A DNA stretch of 64,000 nt from Paraburkholderia panacisoli (GTDB lineage Bacteria; Pseudomonadota; Gammaproteobacteria; Burkholderiales; Burkholderiaceae). Shown piece after piece: positions 44,039 to 52,305 of the stretch. Position 1 is the stretch's first letter; every line of letters begins with the position of its first letter. The stretch is from NCBI RefSeq assembly GCF_008369935.1, contig NZ_VTUZ01000002.1:310001-374000 (forward strand), in the 5' to 3' direction. Made by a program: the position numbers and the translations under genes. The notes beneath the pieces are model-generated. The model saw only the letters and a list, made by a program, of their open reading frames with translations. It was not told where the DNA came from and searched no databases.

Positions 44039-46284
44039 ACGCGATCCTCCGCTTCGTCGTCCGTCATGAAATGGCCTTCGCCGTGGATTTCCGCCGCTGT
44101 ATCCGCTACTCCGCTACCTGGCTTACCTGACAAGGTTTTCGGAGTAGCGAAATGATTTTCCGATCCGCTACCGCTTTCCGTGTATCCGCTACTCGCTACC
44201 TCCTGCGACACTTCGCCCGCCAATGCCGAGAAAGCAGCTGGTAGCGGATTTTGAACGTGGGTAGCGAATTGCAATTTCGCCGTCGCTACCTCCAAATGCT
44301 CGCCGACATTGGGCGGTAGCGGAGTAGCGGATACAGGGGTGCCAAGATAACGAGAAAAAGCGTCCTGGAAGTGCTCTATCCTGTAGCCCCTGCGAACGTC
44401 CCCATAGCCGAATTTGATGCTGATGGTTGAGATGCCGTATTCACCTAGCATCTGTGAGAGTTGGCGAGGAGTCATCGGCTTGCCGCGATTCAACGTCGCC
44501 CACGGCTTCTCCTCGTCATCACACAAATTGATCAACAGATCGGCGGACGAGATGCGCTGTAGGTGCCGCATCTCGAATACTTCTTGAATATCGGTCAGCA
44601 GTTCGGCACCGGAGCTTTGGGACTGCCCTGCGTCCCCCGACAGCTTAAGCGCCGCCTGCCGTGCCATCTCCGGCCACGCACCGCCCGCTACCTCGGCAAT
44701 CTGTAGCAGCGGCTCCCAATTGTCGGCGGCGCGGTCGTGCAAGGCGTCGGGTATGACGGGACGGGCAGCACGCACGGCCTCCGCGCTATCGACTGCCCAG
44801 CGCGCCAGCTTCGCGCGCAGCACTTCGAACATGCTGGGTTCGGCATGGCGAAGCTTGTCCACGTGCTCATGCGGCAGCTTGCGGCGCAATTCCAGCGTTA
44901 TAGAGCGATCCATGATTGTGTCGGCAAGTTGTCCGATACCGGCAATCGCCTTCGCACCCCAAACGCAAAACTGTTTCGGCGCGTGATCGTCACCCACGAG
45001 CCGAATTACATAGGCGCCATCCCTCGTGTGCCCGCAGTTAAGCAACCCGCGCAACTCCTCGTTTTCGCGCATGAAGGCGTCCGCCTCGTCGATCAGCAGG
45101 GTCGGCGCCAACGCTTCAATAACGCGAAACAGGGCGGCGGGAGTGATATTGCTGGCGGGCAGCGGGCGGCTCGATAGTCGCCCCATCAGGGACAGCAGTT
45201 GCGACTTGCCGCAACGCTTTTCGGGGGCCGTGATGGCTGCGATAGGGGCAACGCCCACGGACTCCATCAACCATGTCATCGCGATCCAGAGCGCGGCCCC
45301 GCACGCGGTCGCCTTGCCGCACACGATAAAGCGATGCACTACGCGCACAATTTCATCGAGGAGCGCCGCGCCATCTACCGGCGCATGCCACAGTTCCACG
45401 TCTGCAAAATGGCCATCCGTGGTGCCGTCCTCCTTGCGCGCCGCCGCAACAAGCTTGTCGAGCGTCGAAACCTGCGCCCCCATGCGCTTCGCTTCTTCCT
45501 TGCGCACGCGGTCGTACTGCATCGGCTTGAGAGCAGCCAAACGCTCGATTGCATGCTCGTCTGACTCGCCTTCCGTTTCCGCTGCGGTGCTGATGGTCTC
45601 GACGCGACTCTCCGGCGGCGCGCTTTTCGTCGGCAGTGCCAGTACATCATCGGCGTTCGGCATGCGGTCGTGAGTCTCTGTAAACGCCTCGATCCAGTCC
45701 ATTACGTCGCCCTTGCGCGGCAAACCCATAGCGGCCACATCGAGCCGCTCTACAGTGCATCCCAGCGCTTCCAGCGTGGCCGTTACCTCGTCGGCGTACT
45801 TCGTGCCGGATTCGTCATAATCGGGAAAAATCAGCACGCGACGGCCAGCCATCCAAGCCCAGTCCGCGGCGCGCGCGCTCGTCGCGCTACCGCTGGTGAC
45901 ACCGACGAAACGGCCCGCACCGATCTTCGTCAGTGCGTCCGCTTTCTGCTCACCCTCGGGCACAATCAACAATGCATCCGGCGCAGCCATCGCCTCGGGC
46001 ACCCCGTACAACAGCTTCCCGCCCGCCTGCACGGGCTCCTCCTTTTTCCAGCAGCTGCCGTCCTTGTAAAACGGGCGAATAAACTTGTCGTAACCCTTCG
46101 GTTTTGTCGGGTCCGGTTTGTGCATCCGCACGCGCGCATGACGAATCGAGCAATCGGCGGCGCGGTACAGGTGGAAACCGACGAGCTCAAAGCCCTTCTT
46201 GATTTCGGACTCGAACAGCTTGCGTGCCGCCTTCTCCCATTCGTCTGCGCCGAGGGCCTCATGAATATCGATAACCGTGTTCAT
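44035..46284 (-). CDS. Toprim/DUF3631-type primase-helicase of a P4-like satellite
   Basis: A 749-residue replication protein. The N-terminal part contains a Toprim-like fold (LLIVPEGEQKADALTK near residues 115-130; GRRVLIFPDYDESGTKYADEV with the DxD near 175), and the middle and end form a DUF3631-type ATPase with the P-loop-like ITAPEKRCGKSQLLSLMGRL and the Walker-B-like TLLIDEADAFMRENEELRG. The zinc-binding domain is encoded separately by the next gene upstream, with which it overlaps by ATGA. The ATG at 46284 has GGGAGG 6 bases upstream; a longer reading to 46392 overlaps that gene and is unlikely. It would replicate the element autonomously. Confidence 0.85.
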   Translation of the reverse strand: MNTVIDIHEALGADEWEKAARKLFESEIKKGFELVGFHLYRAADCSIRHARVRMHKPDPTKPKGYDKFIRPFYKDGSCWKKEEPVQAGGKLLYGVPEAMAAPDALLIVPEGEQKADALTKIGAGRFVGVTSGSATSARAADWAWMAGRRVLIFPDYDESGTKYADEVTATLEALGCTVERLDVAAMGLPRKGDVMDWIEAFTETHDRMPNADDVLALPTKSAPPESRVETISTAAETEGESDEHAIERLAALKPMQYDRVRKEEAKRMGAQVSTLDKLVAAARKEDGTTDGHFADVELWHAPVDGAALLDEIVRVVHRFIVCGKATACGAALWIAMTWLMESVGVAPIAAITAPEKRCGKSQLLSLMGRLSSRPLPASNITPAALFRVIEALAPTLLIDEADAFMRENEELRGLLNCGHTRDGAYVIRLVGDDHAPKQFCVWGAKAIAGIGQLADTIMDRSITLELRRKLPHEHVDKLRHAEPSMFEVLRAKLARWAVDSAEAVRAARPVIPDALHDRAADNWEPLLQIAEVAGGAWPEMARQAALKLSGDAGQSQSSGAELLTDIQEVFEMRHLQRISSADLLINLCDDEEKPWATLNRGKPMTPRQLSQMLGEYGISTISIKFGYGDVRRGYRIEHFQDAFSRYLGTPVSATPLPPNVGEHLEVATAKLQFATHVQNPLPAAFSALAGEVSQEVASSGYTESGSGSENHFATPKTLSGKPGSGVADTAAEIHGEGHFMTDDEAEDRV

Positions 46285-46565
46285 TGGCCCTCCCATGCGC
46301 CCAGCTCGCGTGCCGCCTGGGTAAAAGACAGACCGCGGACACGGCGATACAGTTCGAGCGAGTCGCCGCCGGCTTCGCCGCAAGCGAAACACTTCCAGTT
46401 ACCGCGTTCCAAGTGGATAGACAGGCTCGGGTTGGCTTCACCATGAATCGGGCAGCGAACCTGCGCATATCCCGACGCATTCGGCTTGGTAGTTTCGATG
46501 CCCATTGATGCCAGCACAGCGATTACAGATGGCAGACGGTCGCGCCGGAAGAATGTCCTATTCAT
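46281..46565 (-). CDS. CHC2-type zinc-finger primase domain protein
   Basis: A 94-residue protein consisting of a primase zinc-binding domain: VRCPIHGEANPSLSI supplies Cys and His, and NWKCFACGEAGGD supplies the last two Cys. In most primases this domain is fused to the Toprim domain; here it is a separate gene whose stop overlaps the start of the primase-helicase, so the two probably assemble into one primase. The ATG at 46565 has AGGAT about 8 bases upstream; the alternative start at 46574 sits on top of that site. Confidence 0.82.
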   Translation of the reverse strand: MNRTFFRRDRLPSVIAVLASMGIETTKPNASGYAQVRCPIHGEANPSLSIHLERGNWKCFACGEAGGDSLELYRRVRGLSFTQAARELGAWEGQ

Positions 46566-46779
46566 AACGCCCATCCTTTTTGGCGCGCTTGCCGACAGCG
46601 AGGGGCGGCAAGTTATCGGTTGTGTCCAATGCGTCCAGCATCGTCAGCACCGAATCGTCCAGTTCTTCGGTACGCACCAGCATCACCACTGGCGGTTCGT
46701 GCGGTGTCATGCTCGTGCGCAAAACGACGAAGCCTGGTTCGCCGAAGATCGTTTCAATGTGAATGTACAAGGCGCTCAT
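46558..46779 (-). CDS. Small hypothetical satellite protein, 73 aa
   Basis: A 73-residue acidic protein (ALYIHIETIFGEPGFVVLRTSM; EELDDSVLTMLDALDTTDNLPP). I do not recognise it. It shares its boundaries with both neighbours: its ATG overlaps the stop of the AlpA-type gene (TAATG) and its own stop lies eight bases inside the next gene. This tight packing supports it as real. Confidence 0.65.
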   Translation of the reverse strand: MSALYIHIETIFGEPGFVVLRTSMTPHEPPVVMLVRTEELDDSVLTMLDALDTTDNLPPLAVGKRAKKDGRYE

Positions 46780-47039
46780 TACTTGTCCTCCACGCGGTAG
46801 TTCACGGGATCGGCGAACCAGCGGTGAATCTCACGGTTCGGCCATGCTGCGCAGCGCTGTGAAAGGCGATGGCGGCGCGGAAAGCGGCCTTCCATTTCGC
46901 GCTTGCGCAAAGTTTCGCGGGAGAATGGGACGAAGCTGCGCAGGTCGTGCCAGCGCGAGAAGCCGTCCAGCGGCAGCGCGTCGGGTGGGGGAAATTGGGC
47001 GCCGCATTCAGGTGAGGTGACTACCGCCGTTTTTGCCAT
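46779..47039 (-). CDS. AlpA-type phage/satellite regulatory protein
   Basis: An 86-residue DNA-binding protein with the winged-helix AlpA pattern in its second half: FVPFSRETLRKREMEGRFPRRHRL then AAWPNREIHRWFAD. In P4-like elements AlpA proteins activate the integrase gene and control excision. It has a good ribosome binding site (GGAG) and begins the gene chain AlpA, 73-aa protein, zinc-finger protein, primase-helicase, TubC-like protein. It could equally be an Xis-like directionality factor. Confidence 0.8.
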   Translation of the reverse strand: MAKTAVVTSPECGAQFPPPDALPLDGFSRWHDLRSFVPFSRETLRKREMEGRFPRRHRLSQRCAAWPNREIHRWFADPVNYRVEDK

Positions 47040-47143
47040 CGCTAGTTCTCCTTCGCCGCGAGGGGCGAGTGGTTGGAATAGCTGGCAGTGTTACGCGTCT
47101 TCCTAGCGGCGCAACGGGACGCAACTTGGTGTCGAGGTGCAAA

Positions 47144-48265
47144 TTACGCCCCTTTGGACCTCCTCACGCGGGGTCGGACATCGTCGCGGCCCAGCGGCTC
47201 CGAAAGGTCGAGTGCAGCAGAAACGAACAATGCCACTGCATCATCACACGGCGCGCCATACCACTCTCGAAAAAACTCGGAAATGTAATTGATGAGAATT
47301 CGCGCAGCAGGAAGTCCGCTGTTTGGCCGCTTGATTTCGGGTTCCGCGAACGCGATTTCGTCCATGCGTTGCGAATAGCTGCGCAGGACTGTGGCTAAAT
47401 TGTCGTCTTCGAGTGCATCGCACACCCATTCATAGCGCGCAAGGACAGGCCATTTATCCCATGGCAGTTCCTCGCCTTCGTCGTCCTCGATATCGCTACG
47501 CCGAACTTCACCCGGGACCGGCCGATAGCTTAGAAACGGCAGAACGCGCATGTCGAGATATACGGGTTGACCAGTGGTCACACGGTAGCGAAGATGCTTG
47601 ACGCCGAGATATTGGGCGAGATAGCCACGTGAAACTGCCTTGGCGTCGTCATCCACTTCAATTGCTTGCGCCAACTCCGTCGCCAGCCGGGCTACACGTT
47701 CGGCGCTACGCTTACGGACTGCGGCCGGGCGTGTCGGCACCCGCTCAGATACGCGCAACCCTCTACCAAGTTCTTCAATGAAGTAATTTGGTATATCGTC
47801 AGTGGTCCAGCCGCGAGCCAAGAAACGCGCTGCCAACGGGCCATCGCACGGGTGAGAGACCACGACGTTCCAAGCAGCGCGCATTTCGGGATGGTAATGA
47901 GCGAGGCGCCAAAGCATTGCTGCCTCGACCTCCACGGCGCCCAGGCATCGGACAAGGCCGCCGGGATAGAGCGTTTCCCAATAGGCCGGCGGATAGTGCC
48001 CATGCAAGCGCTCACGCTCGACATCCTGCCGCAACCTCTCGATGCTACCCAGCGCCTTTTCATAAGCGCAAACCAGAGCAGCCGGCGCCCAGTCGGGCAT
48101 CTTTGATCGAGCGAACCCAGCGCGTCCGTCAGATTGTCGTTTGAATTCTTCATCGGCGTGGTGCCGATCCTGCGGCGTGATTTCGTCGGCCAATCTGCTC
48201 TCCGGTTGTTCCCCTAGCGAACAAGACCGCGACAGCCTGGCTAGGGGATCCCACGTTCGCTCCAT
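47144..48265 (-). CDS. Hypothetical satellite protein, about 370 aa, start uncertain
   Basis: I do not recognise this protein. It is mostly helical with several aromatic-rich segments (YPPAYWETLYPGGLVRCLGAVEVEAAMLWRLAHYHPEM; LPFLSYRPVPGEV) and an acidic stretch DIEDDEGEELPWDKW. The first 55 residues look unlike protein and lack a ribosome binding site; the ATG at 48100 (MPDWAPAALVCAYEKALG) is a plausible start. A different frame begins MKNSNDNLTDALGSLDQ at 48153 and would join the same protein after one frameshift near 48100, so the 5' end may be damaged. It lies between the integrase and the replication genes. Confidence 0.6.
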   Translation of the reverse strand: MERTWDPLARLSRSCSLGEQPESRLADEITPQDRHHADEEFKRQSDGRAGFARSKMPDWAPAALVCAYEKALGSIERLRQDVERERLHGHYPPAYWETLYPGGLVRCLGAVEVEAAMLWRLAHYHPEMRAAWNVVVSHPCDGPLAARFLARGWTTDDIPNYFIEELGRGLRVSERVPTRPAAVRKRSAERVARLATELAQAIEVDDDAKAVSRGYLAQYLGVKHLRYRVTTGQPVYLDMRVLPFLSYRPVPGEVRRSDIEDDEGEELPWDKWPVLARYEWVCDALEDDNLATVLRSYSQRMDEIAFAEPEIKRPNSGLPAARILINYISEFFREWYGAPCDDAVALFVSAALDLSEPLGRDDVRPRVRRSKGA

Positions 48266-48350
48266 TGAGAGAGGCGTAAGGCTTGTCGCTTGCCGTCATT
48301 GGGCGACGGTTGCGCGCGATTTTACTTTGGTTCTGTTCTATGAAACCGGG

Positions 48351-49568
48351 CTACGCCACGCCCGACATGCCAATCGGCACAACTTGGACACCCGCCTTGA
48401 GCGCATCGAGATAATCCGCCCACGCCTGCATCATCGCAGTCCGGTCCACGATAAATTTCGTGCGGTTGTAGGCCGTTCCCAGCGCGTCCGGCACCTTGTG
48501 CGCGAGTTGGTGCTCGATAACCTCGCCCGGAAAGCGCAGGTGCTCATGCAGAATTGTGCGCGCCATAGCCCGGAAACCGTGGCCCGTAATTTCTGTCCTT
48601 GTGTCGTAGCCCATACGCCGCAACGCGGCATTGATCGCCGCTCCGCTCATTGGCTTCTTGACGTCCCGTCCCGGAAAGACGTACTTGCGCAGCCCCGTCA
48701 GCGCGTGCAGCTCGCGCAGGATCGCGACGGCCTGCTTGGCGAGCGGCACCAGATGCTCTGTCTTGGTCTTCGAGACCGTGTAGCGCCATTGGGCCTTGTC
48801 AAGGTCGAACTGTGCCCACTCAGCCGTGCGCAGTTCGCCGGGACGTACGAACAACAGGGGTGCCAGACGCAGCGCGCACTGAACCACGAAGGTGCCTTGG
48901 AAGCCGTCGAGCGCCCGCAGCAGCGCTGCCACCTCGGAGGGTTCCGTCACAGACGCGAAATGGGTGTGCCGCGCCGCCGGCAGCGCACCGCGCAGATCCC
49001 CGCTCACGTCGCGCTCCGCTCGCCCGGTAGCAATGGCGTACCGGAAAACCTGCCCGCAGTTCTGATGGACACGATGCGCGGTATCAAGGGCTCCACGCGT
49101 TTCAACCCGGCGCAGCACCGCCAGTACTTCCGGCGCAGTGATGTCGGCGATAGGCCGACCACCCAGCCACGGGAATACGTCATTCTCGAGGCGTCCGATA
49201 ACCTTGTCGGCGTGACTCTGGGCCCATCCCGGCGATTGCTTCGCAAACCACTCCCGAGCCACAGCTTCGAAGCTGTTCGCGGCGCGCTCAGTCGTCGCCG
49301 CCTTCTGCACCTTGCGGTCAATACTCGGATCGATGCCATTCGCGAGCAACTTGCGTGCAGCGTCGCGGCGCTCACGTGCCTGCTTCAAGCCGATATCAGG
49401 ATACACGCCCATCGACAGGCTCTTTTCCTTTCCCCCGAACCGATATTTAAGTCGCCACCACTTACCCCCGGCGGGGGTAACAAGCAGATACAGCCCACGC
49501 TCGTCAAACAGCTTCTGCTGCTTGTCGGTGGGCTTTGCGTTGCGGATCTTCAGATCAGTAAGCGCCAT
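48351..49568 (-). CDS. P4-type tyrosine integrase
   Basis: A 405-residue integrase with the arm-binding domain (DUF4102) at residues about 1-85 (LYLLVTPAGGKWWRLKYRFGGKEKSLSMGVYPD), a SAM-like core-binding domain and a catalytic domain. The tyrosine-recombinase residues are present: Arg in RPGELRTAEW near 241, His-x-x-Arg in HGFRAMART near 330, HQLAH near 352 and the nucleophile Tyr near 366 in YNRTKF. Such integrases insert elements at tRNA 3' ends. It starts two bases after the stop of a separate arm-domain protein gene and is likely the mobility gene of the 43.5-50.1 kb element. Confidence 0.93.
   Translation of the reverse strand: MALTDLKIRNAKPTDKQQKLFDERGLYLLVTPAGGKWWRLKYRFGGKEKSLSMGVYPDIGLKQARERRDAARKLLANGIDPSIDRKVQKAATTERAANSFEAVAREWFAKQSPGWAQSHADKVIGRLENDVFPWLGGRPIADITAPEVLAVLRRVETRGALDTAHRVHQNCGQVFRYAIATGRAERDVSGDLRGALPAARHTHFASVTEPSEVAALLRALDGFQGTFVVQCALRLAPLLFVRPGELRTAEWAQFDLDKAQWRYTVSKTKTEHLVPLAKQAVAILRELHALTGLRKYVFPGRDVKKPMSGAAINAALRRMGYDTRTEITGHGFRAMARTILHEHLRFPGEVIEHQLAHKVPDALGTAYNRTKFIVDRTAMMQAWADYLDALKAGVQVVPIGMSGVA
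49462..49480. repeat. GGGGGTAA palindrome inside the integrase gene
   Basis: TTACCCCC and GGGGGTAA form a perfect 8-bp inverted repeat around a 3-base spacer. The motif GGGGTAA recurs at 50033-50040 and inverted at 50074-50080, upstream of the arm-domain gene. It overlaps codons for VTPAGGK, so part of the symmetry could be chance from coding constraints. Confidence 0.4.
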
Positions 49569-49570
49569 TT

Positions 49571-50029
49571 TTAACCTTTGGGAATGACGGCACGCGTCGC
49601 ATCGAGAAAGACACGAAGCTCGACTGTTTCTGCTGCTGTCAGGTTCAGAGAGCGCTTGCCCAGCCTGAGCGACAGAGCTCCGTCGCTATCCAGCATGAAG
49701 CGCATCGCCGCCTCGCGCCGGTCCTGTTCCTCACGCTGCGCGATGCGCTCTTCCTTGCGTACCGCGCCCGGATCGATCCCGGCGGCGAGCAGCTGACGGG
49801 CCTCATCGCGGAGCTTGCGCGCGTCGCGCACATTTACGTCGGGAAACACGCCCAGCGCGAGCCGCTTTTCCCTGCCCGCGAACCGGTACTTGAGCCGCCA
49901 GTACTTACCGCCTGACGGATGGATTTCGACGAGCAGCCCCAAGCTGTCGTACAGCTTCCGGATCTTCTCGAGCGGGACAGCGGCGCGCACCGCCGCGTCT
50001 GACAAGGGAGTCCGGTCGGTTTTGGCCAT
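49571..50029 (-). CDS. Stand-alone integrase arm-binding-domain (DUF4102) protein, 152 aa
   Basis: The first 85 residues are an integrase arm-binding domain (IRKLYDSLGLLVEIHPSGGKYWRLKYRF, KRLALGVFPDVNVRDARKLRDEARQLLAAGIDP), clearly similar to the first part of the adjacent integrase. Instead of core-binding and catalytic domains, the protein continues with a short Arg/Glu helix and a compact ending (FMLDSDGALSLRLGKRSLNLTAAETVELRVFLDATRAV) that is not from an integrase. The ending is well formed and there is no sign of frame disruption, so it is probably not just a truncated integrase. It lies two bases upstream of the integrase start. It may bind the same arm sites and modulate recombination. 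Confidence 0.75.
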   Translation of the reverse strand: MAKTDRTPLSDAAVRAAVPLEKIRKLYDSLGLLVEIHPSGGKYWRLKYRFAGREKRLALGVFPDVNVRDARKLRDEARQLLAAGIDPGAVRKEERIAQREEQDRREAAMRFMLDSDGALSLRLGKRSLNLTAAETVELRVFLDATRAVIPKG

Positions 50030-50032
50030 GAT

Positions 50033-50092
50033 TGGGGTAACAGGTCTGCGACACTTCGAAGCGACCACCAGAATTACCCCAGTGTGGGGGTT
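50033..50092. repeat. GGGGTAA-type motifs upstream of the arm-domain gene
   Basis: GGGGTAAC (50034-50041), inverted TTACCCC (50074-50080) and GGGGGTT (50086-50092) occur within 60 bases. Together with the palindrome inside the integrase they may be arm-type binding sites and mark attP. Inferred from repetition and place only. Confidence 0.4.
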
Positions 50093-50127
50093 GTAGCGGT
50101 TGGTGGAACCTTGCAGAAGTTTGCAAC

Positions 50128-50162
50128 AAAAAACCCCGTGAGGCTAGGCCTGACGGGGCTTT
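50128..50162 (-). terminator. Terminator after tRNA-Ala
   Basis: CCCCGT and ACGGGG form a stem with a 13-base loop that itself can pair (AGGC/GCCT). On the minus strand it is followed by six T residues. It lies 34 bases downstream of the tRNA-Ala CCA end and would end its transcript. Confidence 0.8.
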
Positions 50163-50195
50163 CTGGTAAAACTTTGGTGTCGCTTGGAATCTGGT

Positions 50196-50271
<76 letters not shown>

Positions 50272-50335
50272 AACGTGCAAACAATTCTAGCACAGGCATT
50301 TTCTCTTTTGCCAAGCCCAAAAGGCTGACAATTCA

Positions 50336-50686
50336 TCACTTCGCAGGCGCGCCCGCAAGCACCCAATCCACCACCGCTCGAACATCCGCGTCGCTCATCG
50401 ACTGATGCGCCGGCATCGGAATCATGCCCCACACACCTGAGCCACCGTCCTTCACCTTGAGCGCCAGTTTCGCCGGCGCCTGTGCATCGCCCTTGTACTT
50501 CGCGGCGATCTGTAGAAACGATGGACCGACCAGTTTGCGGTCCACCGCATGACATCCCATACACGCATTCGCATTAGCGACTGTGCGTCCGCGCTGCGCG
50601 TCGGCGGCGCACGCAGCCGTTGCAACGACGCTCGCCAACACGCCAATCAGCAGCGTAGAAGTCACGATCGCAACGCCACACTTCAT
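50336..50686 (-). CDS. Secreted c-type cytochrome (class I, c551-like)
   Basis: A 116-residue periplasmic cytochrome. An N-terminal signal peptide (hydrophobic stretch LLIGVLASVVATAACAA with an Ala-x-Ala cleavage region) precedes a single haem motif CMGCH near residue 42-46; the distal ligand is probably the Met in GMIPMPAHQ. The length after cleavage, about 88 residues, is typical of small soluble electron carriers. Its start overlaps the stop of the dolP-like gene (ATGA), so it is the last gene of the yraN-diaA-dolP-cytochrome operon. The redox partner is unknown. Confidence 0.92.
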   Translation of the reverse strand: MKCGVAIVTSTLLIGVLASVVATAACAADAQRGRTVANANACMGCHAVDRKLVGPSFLQIAAKYKGDAQAPAKLALKVKDGGSGVWGMIPMPAHQSMSDADVRAVVDWVLAGAPAK

Positions 50687-51474
50687 GGCGTCGCCTTCGG
50701 ATTACCCGGACGCACCGAGCTCGAATTGCTGACCGGCGCGGGAGCCTGCTGCTCAAGCGGCCGCGAGCTCACCGACGAATCCGGAATCGCGCCGACCGTC
50801 GGCTCGCCTGCATCCGGCTGCGAAGCCGCGACCGGCGCGGTAGCAGCCGCCGTGGCCGCCGCAGCAGCCTCCTGCGGCTGAATGTACTGGAACACCTTCA
50901 CGACCTGGACCACACCCGGCACGCGGCTCGCAACATCGGCGCCGCGGTTGCCTTCGTCCATCGTGACGAGGCCCATCAGATACACCGAGCCCCGCTCGGC
51001 CACCACCTTGAAGTTGTTCGCCGAAATGTTCTTCTCGGCGATCAGCGCGGTCTTCACACGCGTTTCAAGATAAGTGTCATTGGTACGTGACGAGAACGAG
51101 CTGGCCGGCATGATCGCCAGTTCGTTGACGATCGTATTGACGTTGTTCAAGCCACGCACGATGCTCTCGGCGCGCTGCTTCGACACGTCCCCCGCCACCT
51201 CGCCGGTCAGCAACACGCGGCGGTTGAACACCGCCACGTTGACGTGCGCGCTGTCCGGCAAATTCTGGCTGATCTGCGACAGCGCCTTCACCTGCAACTC
51301 GCGGTCTTCGGTCTGCGCACCAAGCGTGCGCCGGTCGGTGGCCATCAGCGCGCCCCCGCCCGCCGCGCCGGCGACGGCGAGAAAGCAGCCCTGCAACGTC
51401 GCCGACAGCCCCGCCGCGAACCCAATCACCAGCACGGTTCTCACCAGTGTCTTCTTGACGCGGAATACGCTCAT
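50683..51474 (-). CDS. BON-domain lipoprotein, DolP (YraP)-like
   Basis: A 263-residue outer-membrane-type lipoprotein. The signal sequence ends in a lipobox-like TLQGC near residue 29. Two BON domains follow: one around residues 60-120 (VNVAVFNRRVLLTGEV, NELAIMPA) and one around 130-200 (VKTALIAEKNISANNFKVVAERGSVYLMG). The C-terminal 65 residues form an Ala/Pro/Ser-rich tail not found in the E. coli protein. DolP supports outer-membrane integrity and BAM activity. The order yraN-diaA-dolP matches the E. coli cluster, supporting the assignment. I chose ATG 51474 with its GGAG site rather than the TTG just before it. Confidence 0.9.
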   Translation of the reverse strand: MSVFRVKKTLVRTVLVIGFAAGLSATLQGCFLAVAGAAGGGALMATDRRTLGAQTEDRELQVKALSQISQNLPDSAHVNVAVFNRRVLLTGEVAGDVSKQRAESIVRGLNNVNTIVNELAIMPASSFSSRTNDTYLETRVKTALIAEKNISANNFKVVAERGSVYLMGLVTMDEGNRGADVASRVPGVVQVVKVFQYIQPQEAAAAATAAATAPVAASQPDAGEPTVGAIPDSSVSSRPLEQQAPAPVSNSSSVRPGNPKATP

Positions 51475-51500
51475 CAACTAGCTCTCCTTCGGAATCAGTC

Positions 51501-52121
<621 letters not shown>

Positions 52122-52305
52122 CTACGCAGCCCTGTTGTGAAGTCGTATGGCAAAGTCGCGCCACGCCGATGAACGCTGCCGGCAACGCAGTGTGTTAGCG
52201 CAAAACCATCGTGAAATGCGCAGCATCCTAAGTTGTCGGCGTGGCTCAACGGCTCGCACGCGAGCGCAAGTTTATCGTACTCACACCCGTTCTCCGCGCA
52301 TCGCG

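Noticed and set aside
47692..48153. Alternative frame starting MKNSNDNLTDALGSLDQ inside the 370-residue satellite gene
   Set aside because: Only its first 17 residues look natural; the rest is Arg/Trp/Ser-rich shadow. It may show a frameshift at the true start, noted under that gene.
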